Below are positions 18,401-28,587 of a DNA stretch of 64,000 nucleotides, one piece after another. The notes under the pieces were generated by a model. The model was not told the DNA's origin. It worked only from the letters and a program-made list of their open reading frames with translations, and made no database searches. Within the stretch, counting starts at the first letter, position 1. Each line of letters begins with the position of its first letter. Source of the DNA: Flavobacterium sp. KJJ (GTDB lineage: Bacteria > Bacteroidota > Bacteroidia > Flavobacteriales > Flavobacteriaceae); NCBI RefSeq assembly GCF_000708595.2, contig NZ_JARP01000003.1, positions 62,001 to 126,000 of the forward strand. The letters are read 5' to 3'. A program made the translations under genes and the position numbers.

Positions 18401-18877
18401 ATGAGAAAAAGAGCGGCAAAGAAAAGACCACTTTTACCAGATCCGAGGTTTAACGACCAATTGGTAACGCGTTTTGTGAACAACTTAATGTGGGACGGTA
18501 AGAAATCTACAGCTTTCAAAGTATTTTATGATGCAATTGACATCATTGAATCTAAAAAGCAAGATTCAGAAAAATCTTCATTAGAAATTTGGAAAGATGC
18601 TTTAACAAACGTTATGCCTCACGTAGAAGTGCGTAGTCGTAGAGTTGGTGGAGCTACATTTCAAATTCCAATGCAAATTAGACCAGACAGAAAAATTTCT
18701 ATGGCAATGAAGTGGTTGATACTTTATTCTAGAAGAAGAAATGAAAAATCTATGGCACAACGTTTAGCGTCAGAATGTTTAGCTGCTGCTAAAGAAGAAG
18801 GTGCTGCGGTTAAGAAAAGAATGGATACTCACAAGATGGCAGAAGCTAATAAAGCTTTCTCTCACTTTAGATTTTAA
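18401..18877 (+). CDS. rpsG: 30S ribosomal protein S7
   Basis: At 158 residues this is full-length S7, the primary binder of the 3' domain of 16S rRNA and organiser of the small-subunit head. MRKRAAKKRPLLPDPRF opens the protein, and GGATFQIPMQIRPDRK near residue 85 is the conserved rRNA-contact region. It sits 23 bases after rpsL and 10 before fusA, in the usual str-operon order. Confidence 0.98.
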   Translation: MRKRAAKKRPLLPDPRFNDQLVTRFVNNLMWDGKKSTAFKVFYDAIDIIESKKQDSEKSSLEIWKDALTNVMPHVEVRSRRVGGATFQIPMQIRPDRKISMAMKWLILYSRRRNEKSMAQRLASECLAAAKEEGAAVKKRMDTHKMAEANKAFSHFRF

Positions 18878-18887
18878 TTCGTAAGAA

Positions 18888-21044
18888 ATGGCTAGAGATT
18901 TAAAATATACAAGAAATATCGGAATTGCTGCTCATATTGATGCTGGTAAAACAACAACAACTGAGCGTATCCTTTTTTATACTGGAAAATCACACAAAAT
19001 TGGGGAAGTGCATGATGGTGCTGCAACAATGGACTGGATGGCTCAGGAGCAAGAAAGAGGTATTACAATTACTTCAGCTGCAACAACTTGTGAGTGGAAT
19101 TTTCCAACTGAGCAAGGTAAAATTTTGCCTGAATCTTTGCCATACCACTTTAATATTATTGATACTCCAGGACACGTTGACTTTACTGTAGAGGTAAACC
19201 GTTCTTTACGTGTACTTGATGGTTTGGTTTTCTTGTTTAGTGCTGTTGATGGTGTTGAGCCTCAATCAGAAACTAACTGGAGACTTGCAGATCAATATAG
19301 AGTTCCTCGTATGGGATTCGTTAATAAAATGGACCGTCAAGGATCTAACTTTTTGGCAGTTTGTCAACAAGTTCGTGATATGTTAAAATCAAATGCTGTT
19401 GCGATCACTTTGCCAATCGGTGAAGAAAATGATTTCAAAGGTGTTGTAGATTTAGTAAAAAACCAAGCTATCATTTGGCACGATGCTACTCAAGGGGCGA
19501 CTTTTGATATAGTTGAAATTCCTGCTGATATGGTTGCAGAGGTTAAAGAGTACAGATCTATTCTTATTGAAGCAGTTGCTGATTACGATGAAAATCTTTT
19601 AGAGAAATTCATGGAAGATGAAAACTCTATTACAGAGGAAGAAATCAACAACGCTTTAAGAGCTGCTACTATGGATATGGCTATCATCCCGATGATTGCT
19701 GGTTCTTCTTTCAAAAATAAAGGAGTTCAGTTCATGTTAGATGCGGTTTGTAAATATTTACCTTCTCCAATGGACAAGGAAGGTATTGAAGGGATTCATC
19801 CTGATGACGCTGAATTGTTAGAAGAAGATCAAACTAAAATCTTGCGTAAGCCAGATGTAAAAGAGCCGTTCGCTGCTCTAGCATTTAAAATTGCTACTGA
19901 CCCATTCGTAGGTCGTTTAGCTTTCTTCCGTGCTTACTCTGGACGTCTTGATGCTGGTTCTTATGTTTTGAACACTCGTTCAGGAAGTAAAGAAAGAATT
20001 TCTCGTATCTACCAAATGCATGCTAACAAACAAAATCCAATCGAATATATTGAGGCTGGAGATATTGGAGCTGCTGTTGGATTTAAAGATATCAAAACTG
20101 GAGATACATTGTGTGATGAAAAACACCCAATCATTCTTGAGTCTATGAAATTCCCTGCACCGGTAATTGGTATTGCAATTGAGCCTAAAACTAAAGCTGA
20201 CGTTGATAAAATGGGTATGGCTTTGGCAAAATTAGCTGAAGAAGATCCAACATTTACTGTTAGAACTGATGAGGCTTCAGGGCAAACTATTATTTCAGGT
20301 ATGGGTGAGCTTCACTTAGATATCTTGGTAGATCGTATGAAACGTGAATTTAAAGTTGAAGTAAACCAAGGTGAGCCTCAAGTTGAATATAAAGAAGCGT
20401 TTACAAGAACTGCAACACATAGAGAGACTTACAAGAAACAATCAGGGGGTCGTGGTAAATTCGGTGATATCGTATTTACACTTGAACCGGCTGACGAAGT
20501 TGATGGTAAAGTTCCTGTAGGATTACAGTTTATTAATGCAGTAAAAGGTGGTAACGTTCCTAAGGAATATATTCCATCTGTAGAAAAAGGTTTCCGTGAA
20601 GCTATGAAAACTGGTCCTTTGGCTGGTTATCAAGTGGATAGTTTGAAAGTAACTTTGACAGACGGATCTTTCCACCCTGTCGATTCTGATGCACTTTCTT
20701 TTGAATTAGCAGCTAGAATGGGTTATAGAGAAGTAGCTAAAGCTGCTGGAGCAATTATTCTTGAGCCAATCATGAAAATGGAAGTTATTACACCGGAAGA
20801 AAACATGGGGGATATCGTAGGTGATATTAACCGTCGTAGAGGTCAGGTTAATGACATGGGTGATAGAAATGGTGCTAAAACTATTAAAGCTGATGTTCCT
20901 TTGTCAGAGATGTTTGGTTATGTAACAACATTAAGAACATTGTCTTCTGGTAGAGCTACTTCAACAATGGAGTTTTCACATTATGCAGAAACACCTTCTA
21001 ATATTTCAGAAGCTGTAATTAAAAAAGCAAAAGGTAACGCTTAA
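18888..21044 (+). CDS. fusA: Translation elongation factor G
   Basis: The 718-residue GTPase catalyses ribosomal translocation. G1 [13 protein letters not shown] is at residues 15-27, G3 DTPGHVDF near 90, and G4 NKMDR near 145. The domain IV loop is followed by the C-terminal domain with [14 protein letters not shown] near 645. It has the length of a canonical EF-G. The str operon here lacks tuf, which in Bacteroidota usually lies elsewhere. Transcription continues into rpsJ 11 bases downstream. Confidence 0.98.
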   Translation: MARDLKYTRNIGIAAHIDAGKTTTTERILFYTGKSHKIGEVHDGAATMDWMAQEQERGITITSAATTCEWNFPTEQGKILPESLPYHFNIIDTPGHVDFTVEVNRSLRVLDGLVFLFSAVDGVEPQSETNWRLADQYRVPRMGFVNKMDRQGSNFLAVCQQVRDMLKSNAVAITLPIGEENDFKGVVDLVKNQAIIWHDATQGATFDIVEIPADMVAEVKEYRSILIEAVADYDENLLEKFMEDENSITEEEINNALRAATMDMAIIPMIAGSSFKNKGVQFMLDAVCKYLPSPMDKEGIEGIHPDDAELLEEDQTKILRKPDVKEPFAALAFKIATDPFVGRLAFFRAYSGRLDAGSYVLNTRSGSKERISRIYQMHANKQNPIEYIEAGDIGAAVGFKDIKTGDTLCDEKHPIILESMKFPAPVIGIAIEPKTKADVDKMGMALAKLAEEDPTFTVRTDEASGQTIISGMGELHLDILVDRMKREFKVEVNQGEPQVEYKEAFTRTATHRETYKKQSGGRGKFGDIVFTLEPADEVDGKVPVGLQFINAVKGGNVPKEYIPSVEKGFREAMKTGPLAGYQVDSLKVTLTDGSFHPVDSDALSFELAARMGYREVAKAAGAIILEPIMKMEVITPEENMGDIVGDINRRRGQVNDMGDRNGAKTIKADVPLSEMFGYVTTLRTLSSGRATSTMEFSHYAETPSNISEAVIKKAKGNA

Positions 21045-21055
21045 TTCTTAAGAAA

Positions 21056-21361
21056 ATGAGTCAAAAAATCAGAATAAAACTAAAATCTTACGATCACATG
21101 TTAGTGGATAAATCTGCTGAAAAGATCGTAAAAACAGTAAAAACTACTGGAGCAGTGGTAACAGGTCCAATTCCTTTGCCAACTCACAAAAAACTTTTCA
21201 CTGTGTTGCGTTCTCCGCACGTTAACAAAAAAGCGAGAGAGCAATTTGAGGTAATGTCATACAAGAGATTGATTGATATTTATTCATCTTCATCTAAAAC
21301 TATTGATGCTTTAATGAAACTTGAATTGCCAAGTGGAGTTGAAGTAGAGATAAAAGTATAA
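21056..21361 (+). CDS. rpsJ: 30S ribosomal protein S10
   Basis: The protein has 101 residues and contains GPIPLPTHK near residue 40 and [13 protein letters not shown] near 58, both diagnostic of S10 (NusE), a head protein and antitermination factor. In E. coli rpsJ opens the S10 operon. Here it ends the str operon, 11 bases after fusA, and is followed by a strong terminator and a separate promoter before rplC. Confidence 0.98.
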
Positions 21362-21383
21362 TTTTTATTATATTTTATATTAT

Positions 21384-21414
21384 AAAAGCGAGACAGAAAT
21401 GTCTCGCTTTTTTT
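21384..21414 (+). terminator. Terminator after rpsJ
   Basis: AAAAGCGAGACA at 21384-21395 pairs perfectly with TGTCTCGCTTTT at 21400-21411 around the loop GAAA, and T residues follow to 21414. A 12-bp stem with a tetraloop and T-run is a strong intrinsic terminator. Confidence 0.92.
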
Positions 21415-21662
21415 GTTGTTTAGATTTGGCTTGATGTTTTTTTTATATATAAGTTTTTTTATTTTGTGAGAGACTTAAATGTGAAATGTCTTTTATTTAG
21501 GCTGTTGCCAAGGTTTTTTCTTTGATTTATTAAGTAATTGTTAACGATAGTGTCATTATGGGTTAAGCTTTGAAAATTTATTTTTTTTTGAATTAGTGAA
21601 TGTTGTGGTGGGTGTGTTTGGTGCTTGGATTTTGATTATGAGCAATTTAATTTTTGTAACTG
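21415..21662. other. Non-coding spacer between the str and S10 operons
   Basis: This stretch of about 250 bases is G/T- and A/T-rich with long T-runs. I see no open frame, RNA gene or strong palindrome. It links the rpsJ terminator with the rplC promoter. Confidence 0.6.
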
Positions 21663-21694
21663 TTTGGTATATTCGATTTTAATGTATACTTTTG
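21663..21694 (+). promoter_or_regulatory. Promoter of the rplC (S10) operon
   Basis: TTTG at 21663-21666 and TACTTTTG at 21687-21694 are separated by 20 bases, a full match to the Bacteroidota promoter. Transcription would begin near 21698 and leave a leader of about 66 bases. In that leader CCCT (21699-21702) can pair with AGGG (21733-21736), and TTTG (21704-21707) with CAAA (21725-21728). Confidence 0.85.
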
Positions 21695-21763
21695 CACTCC
21701 CTGTTTGGAAATTTCTGTTATTTTCAAATTGAAGGGAATTTTAGTAATTAATAATTAATATTT

Positions 21764-22381
21764 ATGTCTGGGTTAATTGGTAAAAAAATCGGCATGACTA
21801 GCATTTTTGATGAAAACGGGAAAAACATTCCTTGTACAGTAATCGAGGCTGGGCCGTGTGTTGTTACCCAAGTCAGAACCAAAGGTGTTGACGGGTACGA
21901 AGCGTTGCAACTTGGTTTCGATGACAAAAACGAGAAACATTCCTCTAAAGCGGCTGTAGGTCACTTTAAGAAAGCTGGAACTGTTGCTAAGAAAAAAGTC
22001 GTTGAATTTCAAGATTTTGCAACTGAACAAAAATTAGGAGATCTTATTGATGTTTCTATTTTTGCTGAAGGAGAATTTGTAGATGTACAAGGTGTGTCTA
22101 AAGGTAAAGGTTTTCAAGGGGTTGTTAAACGTCACGGATTTGGTGGTGTTGGACAAGCAACTCACGGTCAACACAACCGTTTAAGAGCGCCAGGTTCTGT
22201 AGGAGCTTCTTCATATCCATCTAGAGTATTCAAAGGAATGCGTATGGCTGGAAGAATGGGAGGAGACAATGTAAAAGTTCAAAACCTTAGAGTTTTAAAA
22301 GTAGTAGCTGAAAAGAACCTACTTGTTATTAAAGGATGTGTTCCTGGACATAAAAACTCTTATGTAATCATTCAGAAGTAA
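21764..22381 (+). CDS. rplC: 50S ribosomal protein L3
   Basis: The protein has 205 residues. [17 protein letters not shown] is at the start and [13 protein letters not shown] near residue 118, next to the peptidyl-transferase-proximal loop with its conserved glutamine. L3 is an early 23S rRNA assembly protein. It opens the operon downstream of its own promoter. The stop and the rplD start overlap as TAATG, so the two are translationally coupled. Confidence 0.98.
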   Translation: MSGLIGKKIGMTSIFDENGKNIPCTVIEAGPCVVTQVRTKGVDGYEALQLGFDDKNEKHSSKAAVGHFKKAGTVAKKKVVEFQDFATEQKLGDLIDVSIFAEGEFVDVQGVSKGKGFQGVVKRHGFGGVGQATHGQHNRLRAPGSVGASSYPSRVFKGMRMAGRMGGDNVKVQNLRVLKVVAEKNLLVIKGCVPGHKNSYVIIQK

Positions 22382-23010
22382 TGGAAGTAAAAGTATTAGA
22401 TTTCAACGGAAAAGATACTGGAAGAAAAGTTCAACTTTCTGATTCAGTATTCGCAATTGAACCAAACAATCACGCTGTATACCTTGATGTTAAGCAATAT
22501 CTTGCTAATCAAAGACAAGGAACTCACAAAGCTAAAGAAAGAGCTGAAGTGACAGGAAGTACACGTAAGATTAAAAAACAAAAAGGAACTGGTACTGCTC
22601 GTGCGGGAAGTATTAAGAATCCATTGTTTAAAGGTGGTGGAACAGTTTTCGGACCAAGACCAAGAAGTTATTCATTTAAATTGAATAAAAGCTTGAAAAG
22701 ATTGGCGAGAAAATCAGCTTTCTCAATCAAAGCAAAAGAGTCGAATATCATCGTTCTTGAAGACTTTAATTTTGAAGCGCCAAACACTAAAAATTTCATT
22801 AACGTTTTGAAAGCTTTAGGGTTAGAAAATAAAAAATCTCTATTTGTGTTGGGAGAGTCAAATAAAAATGTATATTTGTCGTCACGCAATTTAAAGGCTT
22901 CTAATGTCGTAACTAGCTCAGAATTAAGCACTTACGCTATTTTAAACACTAATAATTTAGTGCTTTTAGAAGGTTCTTTGGAGTTAATCGAAGAAAATTT
23001 AAGCAAATAA
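22381..23010 (+). CDS. rplD: 50S ribosomal protein L4
   Basis: The protein has 209 residues. The exit-tunnel loop is visible at about residues 45-100, with [17 protein letters not shown] and [15 protein letters not shown]. In gamma-proteobacteria L4 represses its own operon through the leader RNA. Whether that applies here is unknown, because the operon begins one gene earlier with rplC. The start overlaps the rplC stop by one base. Confidence 0.98.
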   Translation: MEVKVLDFNGKDTGRKVQLSDSVFAIEPNNHAVYLDVKQYLANQRQGTHKAKERAEVTGSTRKIKKQKGTGTARAGSIKNPLFKGGGTVFGPRPRSYSFKLNKSLKRLARKSAFSIKAKESNIIVLEDFNFEAPNTKNFINVLKALGLENKKSLFVLGESNKNVYLSSRNLKASNVVTSSELSTYAILNTNNLVLLEGSLELIEENLSK

Positions 23011-23017
23011 TAGGAAT

Positions 23018-23308
23018 ATGAGTATCATAATTAGACCTATAGTAACAGAAAAAGTAACCAAAGAAAGTGAAGTTTTAAACCGCTTCGGATTCGTTGTTGA
23101 CAAAAAAGCAAACAAAGTTCAAATTAAGAAAGCTGTTGAAGCTGCTTATGGAGTGACTATTGTTTCAGTTAACACGATGAACGTAAGACCGGATAGAACT
23201 ACAAAATACACTAAAAGTGGTTTGATCAGTGGAAAGACAAATGCAATTAAGAAAGCGATTGTTCAAGTACAAGAAGGAGAAACAATTGATTTTTACAACA
23301 ATATCTAA
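23018..23308 (+). CDS. rplW: 50S ribosomal protein L23
   Basis: At 96 residues this is a normal L23. It contains RPIVTEKVTKESE at the N-terminus and NTMNVRPDRTTKYTKSG near residue 52. L23 surrounds the tunnel exit and docks trigger factor and SRP. It lies seven bases after rplD and ten before rplB, in canonical order. Confidence 0.97.
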   Translation: MSIIIRPIVTEKVTKESEVLNRFGFVVDKKANKVQIKKAVEAAYGVTIVSVNTMNVRPDRTTKYTKSGLISGKTNAIKKAIVQVQEGETIDFYNNI

Positions 23309-23317
23309 GATAGAAAA

Positions 23318-24142
23318 ATGTCAGTAAGAAAATTAAAACCTATTACCCCAGGTCAGCGATTTAGAGTTGTGAATGGTTATGACGCCATTACAACTGATAA
23401 GCCGGAACGCTCTTTGATAGCGCCGATAAAAAACTCTGGAGGTAGAAATAGTCAAGGAAAGATGACCATGCGTTATACGGGTGGTGGTCACAAGCAGAGA
23501 TATCGTATTATTGATTTCAAAAGAACTAAGGACGGAATTCCAGCTACAGTGAAATCAATCGAATATGATCCAAATCGTACTGCATTTATCGCTTTATTAG
23601 CTTATGCTGATGGAGAGAAAACATACGTTATTGCTCAAAACGGATTGAAAGTTGGTCAGAAATTAGTTTCTGGTCCAGAATCTCAACCTGAAATTGGTAA
23701 TACATTGCCTTTAAGCAGAATTCCTTTAGGAACTGTTATCTCTTGTATTGAGTTACGTCCAGGTCAGGGAGCGGTTATCGCTCGTTCAGCTGGAACATTT
23801 GCTCAGTTAATGGCAAGAGATGGGAAATATGCTACAATTAAAATGCCATCTGGTGAAACAAGATTAATCTTGTTAACTTGTTCGGCTACAATTGGAGCTG
23901 TTTCTAATTCAGACCACCAATTAGTTGTATCTGGTAAAGCAGGTAGAACAAGATGGTTAGGAAGAAGACCTAGAACAAGACCTGTTGCAATGAACCCTGT
24001 TGATCACCCAATGGGTGGTGGAGAAGGACGTTCTTCTGGTGGACATCCACGTTCAAGAAATGGAATACCAGCAAAAGGTTATAGAACTCGTTCTAAGAAA
24101 AACCCGAGTAACAAGTATATCGTAGAACGTAGAAAGAAATAA
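23318..24142 (+). CDS. rplB: 50S ribosomal protein L2
   Basis: The 274-residue protein has the N-terminal RNA-binding fold with [19 protein letters not shown] near residue 42. The C-terminal region with [17 protein letters not shown] near residue 226 includes the conserved histidine near the peptidyl-transferase centre. It belongs to the core of the large subunit and lies in the canonical rplW-rplB-rpsS order. Confidence 0.98.
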   Translation: MSVRKLKPITPGQRFRVVNGYDAITTDKPERSLIAPIKNSGGRNSQGKMTMRYTGGGHKQRYRIIDFKRTKDGIPATVKSIEYDPNRTAFIALLAYADGEKTYVIAQNGLKVGQKLVSGPESQPEIGNTLPLSRIPLGTVISCIELRPGQGAVIARSAGTFAQLMARDGKYATIKMPSGETRLILLTCSATIGAVSNSDHQLVVSGKAGRTRWLGRRPRTRPVAMNPVDHPMGGGEGRSSGGHPRSRNGIPAKGYRTRSKKNPSNKYIVERRKK

Positions 24143-24148
24143 TAAGAT

Positions 24149-24427
24149 ATGGCACGTTCATTAAAAAAAGGACCTTTCGTTCATTATAAGTTAGACAAGA
24201 AAGTTCAGGAAAACGTAGAAAGTGGTAAAAATAGTGTAGTAAAGACTTGGTCTAGAGCTTCTATGATTACTCCAGATTTCGTTGGACAAACAATCGCAGT
24301 TCATAACGGTCGTCAATTTGTACCAGTTTACGTAACAGAAAACATGGTAGGTCACAAATTAGGAGAGTTTTCACCAACTAGATCTTTTAGAGGTCATGCT
24401 GGAGCAAAAAATAAAGGTAAAAAATAA
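24149..24427 (+). CDS. rpsS: 30S ribosomal protein S19
   Basis: The 92-residue protein begins [15 protein letters not shown] and contains [24 protein letters not shown], the conserved S19 core that packs against S13 in the head of the small subunit. Gaps to rplB and rplV are six bases each. Confidence 0.98.
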
Positions 24428-24433
24428 GAAGCA

Positions 24434-24847
24434 ATGGGAGTTCGTAAAAGAGAAACAGCAGATGCGAGAAAAGAGGCTAATAAGTCTATTGCTTTCGCAA
24501 AATTGAATAACTGCCCTACTTCACCTAGAAAAATGCGCTTAGTAGCGGACTTGGTAAGAGGTCAGAAGGTAGAAAGAGCACTTAACATCTTAAGATTCAG
24601 TTCTAAAGAAGCTTCAAGAAAATTAGAGAAACTATTATTATCTGCAATCAACAACTGGGAGCAAAAAAATAGTGAAGGTAATTTAGAAGAAGCTGGATTA
24701 TTTGTTAAAGAGATCAGAGTAGATGGTGGAATGATGTTGAAAAGACTTCGTCCAGCTCCACAAGGTCGTGCACACAGAATAAGAAAACGTTCTAATCACG
24801 TAACAATCGTGCTTGGAGCTATCAATAACACACAAAGCAATTCTTAA
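24434..24847 (+). CDS. rplV: 50S ribosomal protein L22
   Basis: The 137-residue protein has the long beta-hairpin that reaches into the exit tunnel, with [20 protein letters not shown] near residue 97. It is longer than E. coli L22 (110 residues) through an N-terminal extension [18 protein letters not shown], as is usual in the phylum. It lies between rpsS and rpsC. Confidence 0.97.
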
Positions 24848-24852
24848 GCAGC

Positions 24853-25614
24853 ATGGGACAAAAGACAAATCCAATTGGAAATAGACTTGGTATCATCAGA
24901 GGGTGGGACTCAAACTGGTATGGTGGAAATGATTACGGTGATAAACTTGCCGAAGATCATAAAATCAGAAAGTATATCCACGCTCGTTTATCAAAAGCTA
25001 GTGTATCAAAAGTAATCATCGAGAGAACTTTGAAACTTGTAACCGTTACTATCACTACTGCTAGACCTGGTATCATTATCGGAAAAGGTGGGCAAGAGGT
25101 AGACAAGTTAAAAGAAGAACTTAAGAAAGTTACTGACAAAGAGGTTCAAATCAACATCTTTGAAATTAAAAGACCTGAGTTAGATGCTTATCTTGTGGCG
25201 ACAAGTATCGCTCGTCAAATCGAAAGCCGTATTTCTTACAGACGTGCAATCAAAATGGCTATTGCTGCTTCTATGCGTATGAACGCTGAAGGTATCAAAG
25301 TTTTGATTTCTGGTCGTTTGAATGGTGCTGAGATGGCACGTTCAGAAGGTTTCAAAGAAGGTAGAATTCCTCTATCAACTTTCAGAGCTGACATTGATTA
25401 TGCTTTGGCTGAAGCTCATACTACTTATGGTAGAATGGGTATCAAAGTATGGATCATGAAAGGTGAAGTTTATGGAAAGAGAGATCTTTCTCCACTTGCA
25501 GGAATGGATAAAAAACAATCTGGAACTGGTGGTGGTAAAGGTGGAGATTCTCCGAGAGGAGACAGAAAACCTTTTAATAAAGGTGGAAAACCAGACGCTC
25601 GCAAAAGAAAGTAA
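24853..25614 (+). CDS. rpsC: 30S ribosomal protein S3
   Basis: The protein has 253 residues. The KH domain contains [20 protein letters not shown] near residue 75, and the C-terminal domain includes [19 protein letters not shown] Gly/Lys/Arg/Asp-rich tail from about residue 218 extends it beyond the E. coli protein (233 residues). S3 sits at the mRNA entry site and takes part in helicase activity. It begins five bases after rplV. Confidence 0.98.
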   Translation: MGQKTNPIGNRLGIIRGWDSNWYGGNDYGDKLAEDHKIRKYIHARLSKASVSKVIIERTLKLVTVTITTARPGIIIGKGGQEVDKLKEELKKVTDKEVQINIFEIKRPELDAYLVATSIARQIESRISYRRAIKMAIAASMRMNAEGIKVLISGRLNGAEMARSEGFKEGRIPLSTFRADIDYALAEAHTTYGRMGIKVWIMKGEVYGKRDLSPLAGMDKKQSGTGGGKGGDSPRGDRKPFNKGGKPDARKRK

Positions 25615-25633
25615 ATTTTTAAACTAAAGAAAA

Positions 25634-26059
25634 ATGTTACAGCCTAAAAGAACAAAATACCGTAAGGTACAGAAAGGTAAAATGAAAGGTAACTCTCAAA
25701 GAGGGCATGAACTTTCTAATGGAATGTTTGGTATTAAATCTGTACATGAAGATGGAATGTTCTTAACGTCTCGTCAAATCGAAGCTGCGCGTATTGCTGC
25801 AACTCGTTTCATGAAGAGAGAAGGACAATTATGGATCAAAATATTTCCAGACAAACCAATTACTAAGAAACCTCTTGAGGTACGTATGGGTAAAGGTAAA
25901 GGTGCCGTTGAATATTGGGCTGCCGTTGTTAAACCCGGAAGAATTATGTTTGAAGTTGGAGGAGTTCCTTTATCAGTTGCAAAAGAGGCTTTACGTCTTG
26001 CAGCTCAAAAGCTTCCAGTAAAAACTAAGTTCGTCGTTGCTAGAGATTTCGAAGCATAA
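25634..26059 (+). CDS. rplP: 50S ribosomal protein L16
   Basis: The protein has 141 residues. [19 protein letters not shown] opens it, and [20 protein letters not shown] near residue 82 is the conserved loop. L16 contacts the A-site tRNA elbow. Its order relative to rpsC and rpmC is canonical. Confidence 0.98.
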   Translation: MLQPKRTKYRKVQKGKMKGNSQRGHELSNGMFGIKSVHEDGMFLTSRQIEAARIAATRFMKREGQLWIKIFPDKPITKKPLEVRMGKGKGAVEYWAAVVKPGRIMFEVGGVPLSVAKEALRLAAQKLPVKTKFVVARDFEA

Positions 26060-26072
26060 TTTATATTATATT

Positions 26073-26264
26073 ATGAAACAATCAGAAATAAAAGATCTTT
26101 CTGCAGCGGAGTTGCAAGAAAAACTTAGTCAAACTAAGAAGATATATGCTGACCTAAAAATGGCCCACGCTATTTCTCCAATTGAGAATCCACTTCAAAT
26201 TAGAAGTGTAAGAAGAACAGTTGCAAGATTGGCTACAGAGCTAACTAAAAGAGAGTTACAATAA
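26073..26264 (+). CDS. rpmC: 50S ribosomal protein L29
   Basis: The 63-residue protein begins MKQSEIKDLSAAELQEKL and is a two-helix hairpin at the tunnel exit. I place the start at 26073. An in-frame ATG at 26037 lies inside rplP and would add 12 residues not found in L29. It is followed by rpsQ after 17 bases. Confidence 0.95.
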   Translation: MKQSEIKDLSAAELQEKLSQTKKIYADLKMAHAISPIENPLQIRSVRRTVARLATELTKRELQ

Positions 26265-26281
26265 TTGTATTCTGCTGAAAG

Positions 26282-26542
26282 ATGGAAGAAAAAAGAAATT
26301 TAAGAAAAGAAAGAATAGGTGTTGTTACTTCAAATAAAATGGATAAATCTATTGTTATTGCTGAGGTAAGAAAAGTAAAACACCCATTATACGGTAAGTT
26401 CGTGTTGAAAACAAAGAAATACGTTGCACACGACGAAACAAACGACTGTAACATTGGAGATACTGTAAGAATTAGCGAAACGCGTCCTTTGAGTAAAACA
26501 AAATGTTGGAGATTAGTTGAAATCTTAGAAAGAGCTAAATAA
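26282..26542 (+). CDS. rpsQ: 30S ribosomal protein S17
   Basis: The 86-residue OB-fold protein contains [20 protein letters not shown] and the [17 protein letters not shown] motif near residue 62, both typical of S17. It binds the 5' domain of 16S rRNA. It ends two bases before rplN. Confidence 0.98.
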   Translation: MEEKRNLRKERIGVVTSNKMDKSIVIAEVRKVKHPLYGKFVLKTKKYVAHDETNDCNIGDTVRISETRPLSKTKCWRLVEILERAK

Positions 26543-26544
26543 TT

Positions 26545-26913
26545 ATGGTACAACAGGAATCAAGACTAAAAGTAGCAGATAATACGGGAGCAAAAGAAGT
26601 TTTAACTATCCGTGTTTTAGGAGGTACCAAAAGAAGGTATGCCTCTGTTGGTGACAAGATTGTAGTATCTATTAAAGATGCAACTCCTAACGGTAACGTT
26701 AAAAAAGGAGCTGTTTCAACTGCAGTTGTTGTACGTACCAAAAAAGAAGTGAGAAGAGCTGATGGTTCTTATATCCGTTTCGATGACAATGCATGTGTTC
26801 TTTTGAACGCGGCGGGGGAAATGAGAGGAACTCGTGTTTTTGGTCCGGTAGCAAGAGAACTTCGTGAAAAACAATTCATGAAAATTGTATCATTAGCACC
26901 AGAAGTGCTTTAA
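26545..26913 (+). CDS. rplN: 50S ribosomal protein L14
   Basis: At 122 residues it is exactly the universal L14 length. [18 protein letters not shown] opens it, and [16 protein letters not shown] near residue 98 is the conserved C-terminal region. L14 forms an intersubunit bridge and binds RsfS. It is spaced tightly between rpsQ and rplX. Confidence 0.98.
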
Positions 26914-26924
26914 TTCGTTTTAAG

Positions 26925-27239
26925 ATGATAAAGCTAAAAATAAAATCAGGAGATATCGTAAGAGTTATTGCTGGAGACCATAAAGGTGCTGAAGGTAAAG
27001 TTTTACGTGTTTACCGTGAGAAAAATAAAGCGATAGTTGAAGGTGTAAACATGGTTTCGAAACATACAAAACCAAGTGCTAAAAACCCTCAAGGTGGTAT
27101 CGTTAAGAAAGAAGCTTCTATACAAATATCTAACATTTCACTAATTGATCCTAAAACTAAGGAAACAACTAGAGTTGGTATTAGAGTAGAAGGAGATAAG
27201 AAAGTAAGATTTTCAAAAAAATCTAATCAAGTACTATAG
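26925..27239 (+). CDS. rplX: 50S ribosomal protein L24
   Basis: The 104-residue protein has the KOW motif [20 protein letters not shown] at residues 6-25, and [17 protein letters not shown] near residue 42. L24 initiates 50S assembly and lies beside the tunnel exit. It ends two bases before rplE. Confidence 0.97.
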   Translation: MIKLKIKSGDIVRVIAGDHKGAEGKVLRVYREKNKAIVEGVNMVSKHTKPSAKNPQGGIVKKEASIQISNISLIDPKTKETTRVGIRVEGDKKVRFSKKSNQVL

Positions 27240-27241
27240 TA

Positions 27242-27793
27242 ATGGCATATACACCTAGACTAAAAGAAGAATATAAGAGTAGAGTAATCTCTGCTCTTAA
27301 AGAGGAATTCGGATATACAAACGTAATGCAAGTTCCAAAACTTGAAAAAATCGTTTTGAGCCGTGGAGTTGGTGCAGCTGTATCTGATAAAAAACTTATT
27401 GACTATGCAGTTGATGAGTTAACAAAGATCACTGGACAAAAAGCAGTATCTACAATTTCAAAGAAAGACGTTGCGTCATTCAAATTGAGAAAAGGGATGC
27501 CTATTGGAGCAAAAGTTACTTTACGTGGTGAAAGAATGTATGAGTTTTTAGATAGACTTATTACTTCTGCTTTACCACGCGTTAGAGATTTTAGTGGTAT
27601 CAAAGCTACTGGTTTTGACGGAAGAGGTAATTACAACCTTGGAGTTTTAGAGCAAATCATTTTCCCAGAAATTGATATTGACAAAGTAAACAAAATTTCA
27701 GGAATGGATATTACATTTGTTACTACTGCAAAAACAGACAAGGAAGCAAAGTCATTATTGGCTGAATTAGGATTACCTTTTAAAAAGAATTAA
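27242..27793 (+). CDS. rplE: 50S ribosomal protein L5
   Basis: The 183-residue protein contains [20 protein letters not shown] near residue 115 and [16 protein letters not shown] near the end. L5 binds 5S rRNA and contacts the P-site tRNA. It ends three bases before rpsN. Confidence 0.98.
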   Translation: MAYTPRLKEEYKSRVISALKEEFGYTNVMQVPKLEKIVLSRGVGAAVSDKKLIDYAVDELTKITGQKAVSTISKKDVASFKLRKGMPIGAKVTLRGERMYEFLDRLITSALPRVRDFSGIKATGFDGRGNYNLGVLEQIIFPEIDIDKVNKISGMDITFVTTAKTDKEAKSLLAELGLPFKKN

Positions 27794-27796
27794 GAC

Positions 27797-28066
27797 ATGG
27801 CTAAAGAATCAATGAAAGCCCGTGAGGTGAAAAGAGAGAAAACGGTAGCTAAGTATGCTGAGAAAAGAAAAGCTTTGAAAGAAGCTGGAGATTTTGAAGG
27901 ATTACAAAAATTACCTAAAAATGCTTCACCAGTTCGTTTACACAATCGTTGTAAATTAACAGGTAGACCAAGAGGTTATATCCGTCAATTTGGTATTTCG
28001 CGTGTAACTTTCCGTGAGATGGCTAATAATGGATTAATTCCTGGAGTTAAAAAGGCATCTTGGTAA
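27797..28066 (+). CDS. rpsN: 30S ribosomal protein S14, zinc-independent form
   Basis: The 89-residue protein has the long S14 form with [19 protein letters not shown] near residue 50 and the C-terminal GVKKASW. It lacks the two CxxC motifs of the short zinc-binding form and keeps only a single Cys. It organises the small-subunit head. A candidate internal promoter overlaps its last codons. Confidence 0.97.
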   Translation: MAKESMKAREVKREKTVAKYAEKRKALKEAGDFEGLQKLPKNASPVRLHNRCKLTGRPRGYIRQFGISRVTFREMANNGLIPGVKKASW

Positions 28067-28090
28067 TCTGGCAATAAGTTATTACTTTTG
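28059..28090 (+). promoter_or_regulatory. Candidate internal promoter before rpsH
   Basis: CTTG at 28059-28062 (three of four to TTTG) and TACTTTTG at 28083-28090 are 20 bases apart. Transcription would begin near 28094 and leave a leader of about 77 bases before rpsH. The -33 element overlaps the end of rpsN. Confidence 0.65.
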
Positions 28091-28122
28091 CAAACCAAAA
28101 AATAATTTTAATTGATTAAAGG

Positions 28123-28146
28123 TTCGGGAGATGAGTATCTCCCGAA
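28123..28146 (+). promoter_or_regulatory. Leader hairpin upstream of rpsH
   Basis: TTCGGGAGAT (28123-28132) pairs perfectly with ATCTCCCGAA (28137-28146) around the tetraloop GAGT. No T-run follows, so it is not an ordinary terminator. It lies 24 bases before the S8 start and is a candidate ribosomal-protein control element or processing site. Confidence 0.6.
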
Positions 28147-28170
28147 AACCATAATCGCAATCAAATACAT

Positions 28171-28569
28171 ATGTATACAGATCCTATTGCAGATTATTTG
28201 ACTAGAGTTCGTAACGCTGTGGCTGCAAACCATAAAGTTGTTGAAATTCCAGCTTCTAATCTTAAAAAAGAAATAACTAAGATCTTATTTGATCAAGGTT
28301 ATATCTTAAGTTACAAATTTGAAACGAATACCGTTCAAGGTTCGATCAAAATCGCTTTAAAGTATGATAAAGATACTAAAGAGCCTGTAATTAAAGATAT
28401 CCAAAGAATTAGTAAACCTGGTTTACGTAAATACGCAGGTGCTGCCAAATTACCAAGAATCCTTAACGGATTAGGAATTGCTATTGTTTCTACATCAAAA
28501 GGTTTGATGACTGGAAAACAAGCTAAGCAATTAAATGTAGGTGGTGAAGTAATTTGTTACGTATACTAA
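28171..28569 (+). CDS. rpsH: 30S ribosomal protein S8
   Basis: The 132-residue protein begins MYTDPIADYLTRVRNA and ends with GLGIAIVSTSKGLMTGKQAK and GGEVICYVY, diagnostic of S8. It binds the central domain of 16S rRNA. In E. coli it represses the spc operon by binding an mRNA mimic. Here it is preceded by its own candidate promoter and a stable hairpin. A 104-base gap separates it from rpsN, whereas other genes in the operon are 2-20 bases apart. Confidence 0.98.
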   Translation: MYTDPIADYLTRVRNAVAANHKVVEIPASNLKKEITKILFDQGYILSYKFETNTVQGSIKIALKYDKDTKEPVIKDIQRISKPGLRKYAGAAKLPRILNGLGIAIVSTSKGLMTGKQAKQLNVGGEVICYVY

Positions 28570-28587
28570 TTTTAAAGACTAAATAAG

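Noticed and set aside
28123..28146. The rpsH leader hairpin as a terminator
   Set aside because: The stem is strong but is followed by AACCATAATC, not a T-run, and the ribosomal operon continues in the same direction.
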